Below, in pieces: positions 1 to 8,081 of a stretch of 64,000 nt of DNA. A model generated the notes under the pieces. The model searched no databases. It was given only the letters and a program-made list of their open reading frames with translations, and was not told the DNA's origin. Position 1 is the first letter of the stretch. The number at the start of each line of letters is the position of its first letter. The position numbers and the translations under genes are program-made. The stretch spans positions 3,844,001-3,908,000 of the forward strand of contig NZ_CP139970.1 of NCBI RefSeq assembly GCF_034424545.1. Direction: 5' to 3'. Source of the stretch: Trinickia caryophylli. GTDB taxonomy: Bacteria; Pseudomonadota; Gammaproteobacteria; Burkholderiales; Burkholderiaceae.

Positions 1-321
1 CAGCGGCGTGCCGCGCTCTCGCAGCATCAGCAGCCCCGTGACGTGATCGATCTGCGCATCGATGACGAGCGCGGCCGCGATCCCCGTATCGCGCGCTTGC
101 CGCGCGGGTTGCAGCTCCGGGTTTGCGGCGATCTGGGCAAGCAGATCGGGCGATGCGTTCACGAGCAGCCAGTCTTCGCCGTTCGCGCTCACCGCAATCG
201 ACGACTGTGTGCGGCGCTTCGCTTTCACCGTGCCGCGGCGTACGCCGTCGCAGTTGCGGCAGTTGCAGTTCCACTGCGGAAAGCCGCCCCCGGCTGCCGA
301 GCCGAGTACCTTGATCTTCAT
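1..321 (-). CDS. pqqB: Coenzyme PQQ biosynthesis protein B, N-terminal part (runs off the left edge)
   Basis: The first 107 codons are visible, read leftward from the ATG at 319-321. The protein begins [19 protein letters not shown] and continues with the CNCRNC cysteine cluster and a stretch reading NASPDLL, all typical of PqqB. PqqB has a metallo-beta-lactamase fold and acts in maturation of the redox cofactor pyrroloquinoline quinone, the cofactor of the XoxF enzyme encoded at 34528-36378. Its start overlaps the stop of the cytochrome b561 gene (ATGA at 318-321), so the two are probably co-transcribed. The frame is open to the edge, so nothing suggests a broken gene. The other pqq genes, except pqqA at 11475-11549, would be expected to the left. 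Confidence 0.93.
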   Translation of the reverse strand, partial: MKIKVLGSAAGGGFPQWNCNCRNCDGVRRGTVKAKRRTQSSIAVSANGEDWLLVNASPDLLAQIAANPELQPARQARDTGIAAALVIDAQIDHVTGLLMLRERGTPL

Positions 322-959
322 ACCGTGCCGCCTTTTGCGCGTGTTCGCCGCGATTTCGAGCGCCGCGGCAGCATCGTCTCCATGAGGCCGTCGCGGTCGA
401 TAAGTTGATGCTTGAGCGCACCCAGCATATGGAGCGCAACGAGTCCGATCATCGCATACGCGAGCACATCGTGCGTTCCGAAGAAGACTGCTCGCAAACC
501 CGGATCGTCCCAACCCCATTTCGGCAGCAGCAGCCCCCAAAAGCGCGTGCCGTACGTATTGAACGAGGAGCCGAGATAGCCGGTGAGCGGCAGCGCGAGC
601 ATCCCCACGTATAAAAAAACCTGCGTCGTGCGCGCGGCGGCGCGTTGCCACGGTCGCATCGGCGGCAACGGCGGCCGATGGACGGCCGCGCGCACCATGA
701 TGCGGATAAGCACAAGCAGGAAAACCGTCAGCCCCAGCGACTTGTGCAGATTGATCAGCGTCGCCTTCATGGGCAGCCCTTTCGGCAGCCCGACCATGTA
801 AAGGCCGAGCGCCAGAAGGGCAATGATGCAAATCGCGATGAGCCAATGCAGCACGATCAGCGAACTCGCGTAGCGGTGCGCATCGACGCCCGCAGGCAGG
901 GGCTCGCCGCGCGGGGAATAAGGGGTCGTCATCGCCATGTCCGTGTTTCGTCCATCCAT
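318..959 (-). CDS. Cytochrome b561-type membrane protein
   Basis: This 213-residue protein has four predicted membrane helices (roughly residues 30-56, 68-90, 113-131 and 164-184). Histidines near the helices (VLHWL, NLHKS, the GTHD region and ALHML) fit di-haem b ligation. Prokaryotic cytochrome b561 proteins pass electrons between the quinone pool and periplasmic partners. The gene lies 50 bp after fhcC and overlaps pqqB by 4 bp, so a role in one-carbon electron transfer is plausible but is inference. The start is uncertain: in-frame ATGs at 959, 938 and 932 all leave the membrane domain intact. Confidence 0.85.
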   Translation of the reverse strand: MDGRNTDMAMTTPYSPRGEPLPAGVDAHRYASSLIVLHWLIAICIIALLALGLYMVGLPKGLPMKATLINLHKSLGLTVFLLVLIRIMVRAAVHRPPLPPMRPWQRAAARTTQVFLYVGMLALPLTGYLGSSFNTYGTRFWGLLLPKWGWDDPGLRAVFFGTHDVLAYAMIGLVALHMLGALKHQLIDRDGLMETMLPRRSKSRRTRAKGGTV

Positions 960-1009
960 ATCCTCATTGAGCGCCGCGATGCGCGCGAGTTCGATCGCAG
1001 CGTGCCGGT

Positions 1010-1894
1010 TCAGGCCGCGATCAGTATTTCCCCCCGTCCGTCGACGGCGAGGTCGCCTGCGAAGCGCACCGGAAGCCGTCGCGGGTCAAGCGTCGAAAAC
1101 GGTGCCATTTCGGTGGCGAGGTGCTTCACGAACAGGGACCAGAACACATCGAAACCGCGCCCGCCCGCGACGAACGTCTCCGGTAGCCGGTCCGGCCGGC
1201 GCGCGAGCACGAGCGTGCCGCGCCGCATGCCGTAGCCGTAGTGCGCCCCCACGCGGCCGGCGACGCAGATCGAGCCGGCCACGAGCCGCGACGCCGCATA
1301 GGCGCCGCAGTCGCCGCCCACGAGCACGAGCCCACGCCGCATGCGGTCGCCGAGGCGCTCGCCCGCGTTGCCCGCGATGGCGATCGTGCCGCCTGTCATG
1401 CCTTCCATTTCGCCCGCCCGCGCGCCTGCTGCGAAGTCGCCGCAACGGCCCGCGACCGTCAGGCGGCCACCGCGCATTTCGCAGCCGAGGTAGTCGCCCG
1501 CGTCGCCTTCGATCGCGAGCGTGCCGGCCGTCATCTGCGCGCCGGCATAGTCGCCCACCGCGCCGCGCACGATCAGGCGGCCGCCCGCCATGCCCGCAGC
1601 CAGATTCACCAGCCAGCGCACGTCGCCCTCGATGACGAGCGCGGGCCCGTCCTGGGGCGCGCCGGCCGCATTCGACGCCGCGGCCGCGGCCGCGTCGGCG
1701 GGCTCGGGCGGATCGGCCGTCGCGCTGCGCGATATGTCGAAAAGATCGCCGGTTGCGACCGATTGGTCGCGCGAGCGCAATCGCAGTCGCGCAATCGCAT
1801 CGAGCGGCATGTCGGCGAGCGCGGCGGGCACGAGCGGTGCGCCGTCGATCGAAAAGCCGGGGGGCGCCTTTACGCGCAAGATCGTCGTGCTCAT
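1010..1894 (-). CDS. fhcC: Formyltransferase/hydrolase complex subunit C (formylmethanofuran dehydrogenase subunit C-like)
   Basis: This 294-residue protein starts MSTTILRVKAPPGF. Most of its second half is the repetitive Gly/Ala-rich beta-helix of the FwdC/GltB-C superfamily (GGRLIVRG, GDYLGCEMRGG, GGTIAIAGNAGERLG, GGDCGAYAA). FhcC belongs to the Fhc complex, which in methylotrophic bacteria moves the formyl group from formyl-H4MPT to methylofuran and hydrolyses it to formate. The ATG at 1892-1894 overlaps the fhcD stop in an ATGA, which fixes the start and argues for translational coupling. An Ala/Pro-rich linker near residues 60-75 is a small departure from the compact archaeal form. Confidence 0.93.
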   Translation of the reverse strand: MSTTILRVKAPPGFSIDGAPLVPAALADMPLDAIARLRLRSRDQSVATGDLFDISRSATADPPEPADAAAAAASNAAGAPQDGPALVIEGDVRWLVNLAAGMAGGRLIVRGAVGDYAGAQMTAGTLAIEGDAGDYLGCEMRGGRLTVAGRCGDFAAGARAGEMEGMTGGTIAIAGNAGERLGDRMRRGLVLVGGDCGAYAASRLVAGSICVAGRVGAHYGYGMRRGTLVLARRPDRLPETFVAGGRGFDVFWSLFVKHLATEMAPFSTLDPRRLPVRFAGDLAVDGRGEILIAA

Positions 1895-2847
1895 GTCGAA
1901 CGGCTTCCTGCGACGCCTTCGGAAAGGCGGTGGAGAGGAAAGTGATAGGGGCCGAGCTTGCCGCCGTAATTGCCGGCCGAGATGCGCAGCACGCCGGCCG
2001 CGCGGCCGAGCCCCGTGGCCGCGGCGATGCCGGCTGTCATCGCGGTGCCCACGTCGGCTTCGGTCAAGCCGTCGATCACGATCTCGAGCACGCTGCCCAC
2101 TTCCGCCGTGAGCTCGCTGCGCGTCGAAAGGCCCGTGAGCGTCGGGCAGAATGCGTCGTTGGTGGAAGCCGTCGCACCCGCGTATTTCGAGCCCACCTTC
2201 GAGCCGGAGCGCACGACGCCGCCCGGAAAGGGAAGGATCACACCGCGCAGCGCGCGCATGGCCGCGACGGCTGCCTCTGCCGCGGCGAGCGTCGCGTCGA
2301 TGTCGCGCCCGAGCAGGAGCAGGTTGCCGCCGCCGACGGCCTTCACGGTCTGCACGGCATCTTCGCAGACGAACTCGCCGTCCATTACCGGCACGCGCCA
2401 ATAGCGTTTGCCGCCGATCATCTTCGCGATCTGCCAGCCGTCGCCGAAAAAACGCAGCCGGCTGCCGAGCCCCGCGTTGTCGGAGAGCGGCGCGGTGCTC
2501 GTCGCGGCATCGATACCCGCGTAGACAGCCGTGGTCGGGCACGTCAGCACGCATTGGCCAACGCGCCGTTCGAGCTGCTTGGCGAGCTCCTTCGAGGAGA
2601 CGGCGAAGAGCAGTACCGATACGCCGGGCCGGCCATCGGGGGTTTCGTCGGGGCTGCAGTCGCGCTCGATACCGGCCTCGCAGCCGCAGCCGATCACGGA
2701 GGTGGCGAATCCCGCGAGCGTGTTCGCGGCGTGGCGCGCCCAGACCGGCGTGTGCGCCGTGATGACGAGGCGCGTGGCCTTCATCGGGAATGCTTCCGCG
2801 AACGTGTCGTCGATGACGGTGCCGTTGATCGAATAAGGTGTGCTCAT
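1891..2847 (-). CDS. fhcD: Formylmethanofuran:tetrahydromethanopterin formyltransferase (Fhc subunit D)
   Basis: This 318-residue protein matches the Ftr/FhcD family in length and character, starting MSTPYSINGTVIDDTFAEAF with conserved blocks such as TAHTPVWARHAANTLAGFATSVIGCGCEAG and PDGRPG. It catalyses formyl transfer between H4MPT and methanofuran-type cofactor in the cytosol, as part of the four-subunit Fhc complex. It lies 13 bp after fhcA and overlaps fhcC by 4 bp. The gene order on the minus strand, B-A-D-C, keeps all four Fhc subunits together. Confidence 0.95.
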   Translation of the reverse strand: MSTPYSINGTVIDDTFAEAFPMKATRLVITAHTPVWARHAANTLAGFATSVIGCGCEAGIERDCSPDETPDGRPGVSVLLFAVSSKELAKQLERRVGQCVLTCPTTAVYAGIDAATSTAPLSDNAGLGSRLRFFGDGWQIAKMIGGKRYWRVPVMDGEFVCEDAVQTVKAVGGGNLLLLGRDIDATLAAAEAAVAAMRALRGVILPFPGGVVRSGSKVGSKYAGATASTNDAFCPTLTGLSTRSELTAEVGSVLEIVIDGLTEADVGTAMTAGIAAATGLGRAAGVLRISAGNYGGKLGPYHFPLHRLSEGVAGSRST

Positions 2848-2860
2848 CGTCGCTCGGCCG

Positions 2861-4606
2861 TCAACGTGGGGTTTGCGCGGCGCGCGGGTGGACCAGGCAT
2901 TCGACGGGCAAAAGCCGCCCGCCGCGGCAGCAACTGCAGATCTCGTCGTCGCTGATCGCCGCGTGGGCGGCGTTCGTCGTCAGCTGCCGCTCGGCAAAGG
3001 CGCGCAGCGTCTTTTCGATGCCACGATCGTACTCGGGCTTCACGAAATGAATGCCGCCCGTCGGCGCCGCGAGCAGCGTGCCGTCGCGCGCGATCAGTTC
3101 GCCATCCTTGAACACGTAGGCGGGGCGCGAGAACATCCGCTCGCGATCGGGCTCGTCGCGGTAGACGGCGATGTCGGCCGCCGCGCCCGCGCCGAGATGC
3201 CCGCGATCGGCGAGGCCCAGCAGGCGTGCCGGGCCCGCTCGCGTGACGATCGCAACCTCGTAGAGCGAGAACTCGCGCGTGAGCTCGGGCAGCGCGCTGG
3301 CCACCTGCGCCTCGGGGTGCAGCTTCGCGAGTTGCTCGGCGCGAAACGACTTGTCCATCAGCAGGCGGATCAGGTGCGGATAGCTCGTGAACGGGCCGCC
3401 GTTCGGATGGTCGGTAGTCATCGACACGCGCCACGGATCGTCGACGAGCAGGAAGATCTCGAGCCCGATGATCCATTGCAGCGCGTTGACGTAGCTTTGC
3501 TCGCGATAGCGAAACGGCACGACGCCGCAGCCCGCGTCGCATTCGATCTCGCCGAGCACCCACTTGCGCGGTTGCGCATAGGGTGCGTTCTTGAACTGCA
3601 TCATGGTGTCGCCCGACGCGGTGACGGTCTGGCCGAAGATCACCTGGCCGACGTCGATCGTGACGTTGGGCCGCGCATTGACCGCCTCGGCAATCGCGCG
3701 CGCACCCGACGAGAACTTGCGCGGGCCTTCCACGCCGTAGCTGTGGAACTGAATGTGCGTCAGGTGGATCGGCAGCCCCTCGGCCGCGTCCATCGTCGCG
3801 ATCGTCGAGGCGACGTTGCCGGGCACGCCGAGGTTGCTCGAATGCACATGCAACGGATGCGGCACGCGCAGCTCGGTGAGCGCGCGCGTGAGCGTGCGCA
3901 GCACGTCGCGCGGGGTGATGCCGTATTTCGCGTGCGCTTCGTCCACGTCGAGCGAGCGCTGATTGAACTTGAATGCGGAAATGCCGCCGGGATTGACGAC
4001 CTTCACGCCGAGCGCCTTGCTCGCGTCGATGGTCCAGCCCACGTAGTCGCGCACCCGCTCGAAGTTCTCGCGGGCGGACAGCAGTTGCAGGAACAGCTCG
4101 TCGTTGCCGAGCATGACATAGGCGCCGTGGTCGATGATCGGCGTGTCGCCCATTTCGAGGTGCGTGTGGCGCGCGTTGCTCGGCATCATCGCCGGCTCGA
4201 ATGCGGCCGTGTAGCCCATCTCGGCGTAACGGTAGCCCGTTGCCAGCGTGCCCGGCGTGCAGGTGCCGCACGACGGCAGGCGCAGATAGCGGCCCGCACC
4301 GTCGCGCTCGTTCTCGATCAGCGCATCGACGGATGGATCGTGCGCAGCGGCCGCGATCTCGCGCGCGCGATGGTCCTCGGGCAAAAGCAGGCGGGAAAGG
4401 TTCGTCTTGCCGCCGCCGATGTGCGAGTGCAGATCGATGCCGCCCGCCATGACCACCATGCCGCTCGCGTCGTACTCGCTGTCCACCGGTGTGCCGGCCG
4501 GCAGATCGACGATGCGGCCGTCGCGAAACACGAGGTCGCGGCGCTCGCCGTTCACGCCGTGGATCGGGTCGTACACGGTGCCGCCTTTCAAACGGATCGT
4601 CGTCAT
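2861..4606 (-). CDS. fhcA: Formyltransferase/hydrolase complex subunit A (amidohydrolase-type)
   Basis: This 581-residue protein is of the FwdA/FhcA branch of the amidohydrolase superfamily. The N-terminus MTTIRLKGGTVYDP is followed by the metal-binding HxH motif at about residues 60-62 (GGIDLHSHIGGGK). Further conserved blocks are SCGTCTPG, HVHSSNLG and MTTDHPNGGPF. In bacteria this subunit hydrolyses formyl-methylofuran to formate; the archaeal homologue does the same half-reaction within a redox complex. The start at 4606 overlaps the fhcB stop (ATGA at 4603-4606). The C-terminus carries a small cysteine group (EICSCCRGG) of unknown meaning. Confidence 0.95.
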   Translation of the reverse strand: MTTIRLKGGTVYDPIHGVNGERRDLVFRDGRIVDLPAGTPVDSEYDASGMVVMAGGIDLHSHIGGGKTNLSRLLLPEDHRAREIAAAAHDPSVDALIENERDGAGRYLRLPSCGTCTPGTLATGYRYAEMGYTAAFEPAMMPSNARHTHLEMGDTPIIDHGAYVMLGNDELFLQLLSARENFERVRDYVGWTIDASKALGVKVVNPGGISAFKFNQRSLDVDEAHAKYGITPRDVLRTLTRALTELRVPHPLHVHSSNLGVPGNVASTIATMDAAEGLPIHLTHIQFHSYGVEGPRKFSSGARAIAEAVNARPNVTIDVGQVIFGQTVTASGDTMMQFKNAPYAQPRKWVLGEIECDAGCGVVPFRYREQSYVNALQWIIGLEIFLLVDDPWRVSMTTDHPNGGPFTSYPHLIRLLMDKSFRAEQLAKLHPEAQVASALPELTREFSLYEVAIVTRAGPARLLGLADRGHLGAGAAADIAVYRDEPDRERMFSRPAYVFKDGELIARDGTLLAAPTGGIHFVKPEYDRGIEKTLRAFAERQLTTNAAHAAISDDEICSCCRGGRLLPVECLVHPRAAQTPR

Positions 4607-5979
4607 GACTGCGCGTTCCCCCGGCTCGGTGTCAGTCGTTCGGTCAGGCGCGCGGCAACCGCCGCCACCGACGCGAGCGGAGCACCGCGCGCGGCCGTCA
4701 GCGGTGCCACGACGGAGCCGTCCAGGCGGAACAAATGCCCGTCGGTATCGATGGCCGGGCTCGCCGCGGGAATGAAGACGGTGCCGCTGCCGCGTGCGCT
4801 GGCTGCCGCGCCAAGCGACGGATGCCCGATGACGATCGCCGGCATGCCCGCAGGCAGCGTATCGGGCAGCGCGAGCGGGCCGAACGTTGCAATCCAGACG
4901 AGCGCATCGGCATCGCCCTGTGCCAGAAGCCGCGCGCTCCGATAGCGGTGCGCATCGTGCTCGGGCTGGCCCGTGCCGGCCGTGCGCGCGACGCAAGGGA
5001 CGACAAGCGGCAACGGCAGGCCCGAGAGCCAGGTGACCACCTGATTGGCCGTTGCCGCGCCATCGTCGCCGCCGAGCGCGAGCGCGCCGGCGCGCGTCGT
5101 GCGGTTGATCGTCTTCACGATGCGCTGCAGGCCTTCGATCAGCAGGGCGGGTTGCGTGCCGGGCAGCGCGGCCGGCTCGTAGACGAGCACCGCATACTGT
5201 GCCGCGGCCACACGCGCAGCCAGTTCGGCGAGCGTGTCGGCCATGGCGTGCGCGCCGCCGCCGAGCGTTTGAAGCGTTTGCGGCAGGCGGCCTTCGGCGA
5301 GCGCGGACCAGACGGCGATAACGTCGAACGGGTCGGCATCGGGCAGCAGCGTTTGAGTGGCCGCCTCGGGCACCGCCTGCGCGGCTTCGGGGTCTTGCTC
5401 GCAGCAGAGGAACACGCATTCGCGTGCGAGCGCGTCGTTCCCGCCGAGCGCGCGTGCGTAAAAGCGCGGATAGCGATCGGACGGGCGGCAGCCGAAGACG
5501 ATGACGAGGTCCGCGCGGCTGCGCACTTCGGAGAGCGTCGTGAAGAACGCGCCGCGGTCCTGCATGACGCGTGTCGCCGCGCTCAGCGAGGCGCCATGCA
5601 GATGATCGAGCGTGGCCCCGCACGCGGCGGCGAGCGCATAGAGCGCGCGCGTGCCGGCCACGTCGGTCGCGAGGCCGCCGACGAGAGGCCGCCGCGCGGT
5701 GCCGAGCATCTGCGCGGCGCGATCGAGCGCCGCATCGAGCGTGGCAGGCTGGCCGTCGACCGAGGCGCCGGCTTGCGCATCGCCGGGTCCGAATGTGGCC
5801 AGCGCCTCGGCAAGACGCGGGCAGGCGCCGGCCGACGCGAGCGTGCCGTCCGCGCCGACTTCGACCGTGAGGTCGTCGCACAGCAGCGGGCAGAACGGGC
5901 AGGTCCAGTCGTGCACGGTTCTGGGCGCCGGTGTGGCCGAGGCGCCGGCCGTCGAAGGATCGTTGGACGAATGTGGCAT
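4603..5979 (-). CDS. fhcB: Formyltransferase/hydrolase complex subunit B (FwdB-like)
   Basis: This 458-residue protein resembles the molybdopterin-type FwdB/FmdB family. Residues near 25-35 read CPFCPLLCDDL, a CxxCxxxC pattern like the iron-sulfur motif of the archaeal subunit. In methylotrophic bacteria the Fhc complex is described as a hydrolase rather than a redox enzyme, and FhcB is thought to be structural; whether this protein binds metal cannot be judged from sequence alone. It is the first gene of the fhc operon as drawn. The 293 bp in front of it (5980-6272) hold no gene, so a promoter may lie there. Confidence 0.92.
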   Translation of the reverse strand: MPHSSNDPSTAGASATPAPRTVHDWTCPFCPLLCDDLTVEVGADGTLASAGACPRLAEALATFGPGDAQAGASVDGQPATLDAALDRAAQMLGTARRPLVGGLATDVAGTRALYALAAACGATLDHLHGASLSAATRVMQDRGAFFTTLSEVRSRADLVIVFGCRPSDRYPRFYARALGGNDALARECVFLCCEQDPEAAQAVPEAATQTLLPDADPFDVIAVWSALAEGRLPQTLQTLGGGAHAMADTLAELAARVAAAQYAVLVYEPAALPGTQPALLIEGLQRIVKTINRTTRAGALALGGDDGAATANQVVTWLSGLPLPLVVPCVARTAGTGQPEHDAHRYRSARLLAQGDADALVWIATFGPLALPDTLPAGMPAIVIGHPSLGAAASARGSGTVFIPAASPAIDTDGHLFRLDGSVVAPLTAARGAPLASVAAVAARLTERLTPSRGNAQS

Positions 5980-6272
5980 GCGGCCCGTCCAGCAAGGTCT
6001 ATGCCGACGCGTACCGCATGGATGGCCTGGGCACCGCGCCGCGCGCTTGCATCGGTACCGGCACGCCGCAGGGGGCCGGCGATGCGTGTGGTTTGCGGAT
6101 GCGAAACCGCGCCGCCGCCGCTATCCGGCGTTCCATCCGCGTACAGGTTGTGTGCCGAACTGGAGCAGAGTGTCACCTGCTCCCGGGCTTTGGCGGCATC
6201 AGCTTGCCATTCGTTTACACCCCGCTGCCATGCGGCATGGGTGGCATGGAACTTGTGTGCCCCGGGCCTGCA
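5980..6272. other. Gap between fhcB and the HisA-like gene; no gene seen
   Basis: I see no convincing coding sequence here. The stretch separates two leftward genes and could hold the fhc promoter. A partial -24/-12 pattern (CGGCATAGACCTTGC on the minus strand, 5992-6006) sits so close to the fhcB start that it would give an almost leaderless message, so I do not call it a promoter. Confidence 0.5.
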
Positions 6273-7013
6273 TCAAGCTCGAGGTTGCTGCGCCGCAACG
6301 AGACCGAGCCGTTCATCGTGCAGCGCGGAAGCGACGAGCCAGGCGCGCGCGCCCGCCGCGGCGGCGCGGGCGAGGTCATCCGCCGCGCGAATCCCGCCCG
6401 CGCCGACGATGGTCGTCTCCGGTGCGGCTTGCGCGCCGATGCGTGCGAACGTGGCGAGGTCCGGCCCGCCGTAGCTGCCGACCTGATCGAGTGTCATGAC
6501 GATCACGCGTGCGGGCCACGCGGCTGGCCCGAGCGCGAATGAGGAATCGGCAACGAGCCGTCCGCCGCGATGATCGAGCGAGAGGATCGGCTCGAAGCCG
6601 CCCGCTTCGGCCTCGGCGATCGCACGGACGTCGCGCAGCGATTCCGTGCCGAAGACGGGTACGAGCCGTGCCTGGCCGGCGTCGGGCGCGGGGCCGGCCG
6701 CCTCGATGCGTTCGAACATCGAGCGCATCGAGCGGTAGTCGGCAAAGCCGCCATCGAGCCAGATTTCGGCTTCGGGCAGCTCGGCGCGCAGCGCGGCGAG
6801 CACGGCGGCGTGGTCGCCGTGCCCGAGAATGGCGTCGAGATCGGCGATATAGAGCGCGCTCGCGCTGCATGCGTGAACGAGCGCGCGAGCGAGCGGAATC
6901 GGTTCGCTCGTCGCGGCGAGAGCCGAGCGCAGCGGGCGATAGTTGGCGCGCTCGCCGCGAACGGCGCGTACGGCTTCGCCGCCGAGCAAGTCGAGTACCG
7001 GTATGACCAGCAT
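6273..7013 (-). CDS. HisA/HisF-family TIM-barrel protein of the one-carbon cluster
   Basis: This 246-residue protein has the HisA look: an N-terminal strand with Asp8 and a VRAVRG block (MLVIPVLDLLGGEAVRAVRG), a mid-barrel aspartate (ILSLDHRGG) and a C-terminal phosphate-binding GAGGIR. HisA isomerises a histidine intermediate, but the genomic position among methylofuran and H4MPT genes, with no histidine genes nearby, suggests a paralogue recruited to cofactor biosynthesis. The reaction is unknown. An AAGGA-type ribosome site precedes the ATG at 7013. The start lies only 12 bp from the divergent ATP-grasp gene, so its promoter must lie within that gene. Confidence 0.85.
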   Translation of the reverse strand: MLVIPVLDLLGGEAVRAVRGERANYRPLRSALAATSEPIPLARALVHACSASALYIADLDAILGHGDHAAVLAALRAELPEAEIWLDGGFADYRSMRSMFERIEAAGPAPDAGQARLVPVFGTESLRDVRAIAEAEAGGFEPILSLDHRGGRLVADSSFALGPAAWPARVIVMTLDQVGSYGGPDLATFARIGAQAAPETTIVGAGGIRAADDLARAAAAGARAWLVASALHDERLGLVAAQQPRA

Positions 7014-7025
7014 GGGGTGCGTCCT

Positions 7026-8081
7026 TTGACCAAGATCTTTGTTTACGAGTATCTCACCGGCGGCGGTATCGACCCCGAACTGGCAACAGACGGCAGCCTT
7101 GCCGACCTCAGCGCGCTGATGGGCGATGGCCGCATCATGCGCGACGCGCTCGTGTCCGAACTGCGCAAGCTCGGCGGCGTGCGCGTGAGCTTCGCGAGTT
7201 CGCGCTTCGAAGCGCTGAGCCTGCGAGACGGATCATGCTGCCCCGCGCCCGGCGAGTCGATTCCCGCATTCGTCGCCCGCGTGGCGCGCGCCCACGATTA
7301 TGCGTGGGTGATCGCGCCCGAGTGCGACGATCTGCTGCTTCAACTGCACGACGCGGTGGGGCCGCAGCGCTGGCTCGGCTGCACGCGCGAGGCTATCGCG
7401 CTGGCGTCGAGCAAGCGTGCGACGGCAGCCTGTCTCGCTGCGCATGGCATCGCGGTGACCGAATCGCTCGATCCCGCCGGCGACGGCGAGCCAGGCGAAG
7501 GGCCGTGGGTCGTGAAGCCCGATGACGGCGCCGGCAGCCTCGATACGTTCGTTTTCGATTCCTACGCTGCAGCCTGCGCCGACTACGACACACGCGCGAG
7601 CGCGGGCCGCGCGCCGGTGCTGCAGGCCTGGGTCGAGGGGGAGCCGCTGAGCCTTTCGCTGATTTGCCGCGAGGATGGCGTCGAGCTCGTCAGCGTCAAT
7701 CGGCAGCGGATCAGCTTCGTCGAGCGCCATGCACCGGGTGCGCACATGCGCATCGTCGAATGGGGCGGCGTGGCGGTCGATCAGATCGATCTCGGCAGCG
7801 TGCGCGCACAGACGCTCGCCTCGCTCGCGCGGCGCACGGCGGCCGCGCTGCCCGGGCTGCGCGGCTTCATCGGCATCGACCTCATCTGGCATCCCCGGCG
7901 CGGTCCAGTCATCGTCGAAATCAATCCGCGGCTCACGACGGCTTATGCGCATCTCGCCACCTCGAGCGGCGGGCGCCTTACGCGCGCGCTTCTGGCGGCG
8001 CACGGCGTGCCGTTCGCCGAAGAACGCTCGCCGCGCATCGCGTCGGCCTGGGGGCGGCCCGAGCGTGGAGTGCAGCTGTGA
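7026..8081 (+). CDS. ATP-grasp ligase, MfnD-like (methylofuran side-chain synthesis)
   Basis: This is a 351-residue ATP-grasp protein. The chain reads TKIFVYEYLTGGG at the start; later blocks are VVKPDDGAGSLDTFVF (nucleotide-binding lysine region), QAWVEGEPLS and VIVEINPRLTTAYAH (metal-binding Glu/Asn). It resembles archaeal MfnD, the tyramine-glutamate ligase of methanofuran synthesis. A position directly ahead of MfnF-like and MfnE-like genes supports that pathway; the exact substrate is inferred. There is no ATG near the natural N-terminus. I chose TTG at 7026, with GGGG about 8 bp upstream; GTG at 7017 is the alternative. Its stop overlaps the next start (GTGA at 8078-8081). Confidence 0.85.
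   Translation: MTKIFVYEYLTGGGIDPELATDGSLADLSALMGDGRIMRDALVSELRKLGGVRVSFASSRFEALSLRDGSCCPAPGESIPAFVARVARAHDYAWVIAPECDDLLLQLHDAVGPQRWLGCTREAIALASSKRATAACLAAHGIAVTESLDPAGDGEPGEGPWVVKPDDGAGSLDTFVFDSYAAACADYDTRASAGRAPVLQAWVEGEPLSLSLICREDGVELVSVNRQRISFVERHAPGAHMRIVEWGGVAVDQIDLGSVRAQTLASLARRTAAALPGLRGFIGIDLIWHPRRGPVIVEINPRLTTAYAHLATSSGGRLTRALLAAHGVPFAEERSPRIASAWGRPERGVQL

Noticed and set aside
2840..4945. 701-codon open frame antisense to fhcA
   Set aside because: Same antisense artefact of high GC content; no recognisable domain.
5992..6006. CGGCATAGACCTTGC on the minus strand, a partial sigma-54 pattern before fhcB
   Set aside because: Only 8 of 11 consensus bases match and it would place the transcription start practically on the fhcB ATG.
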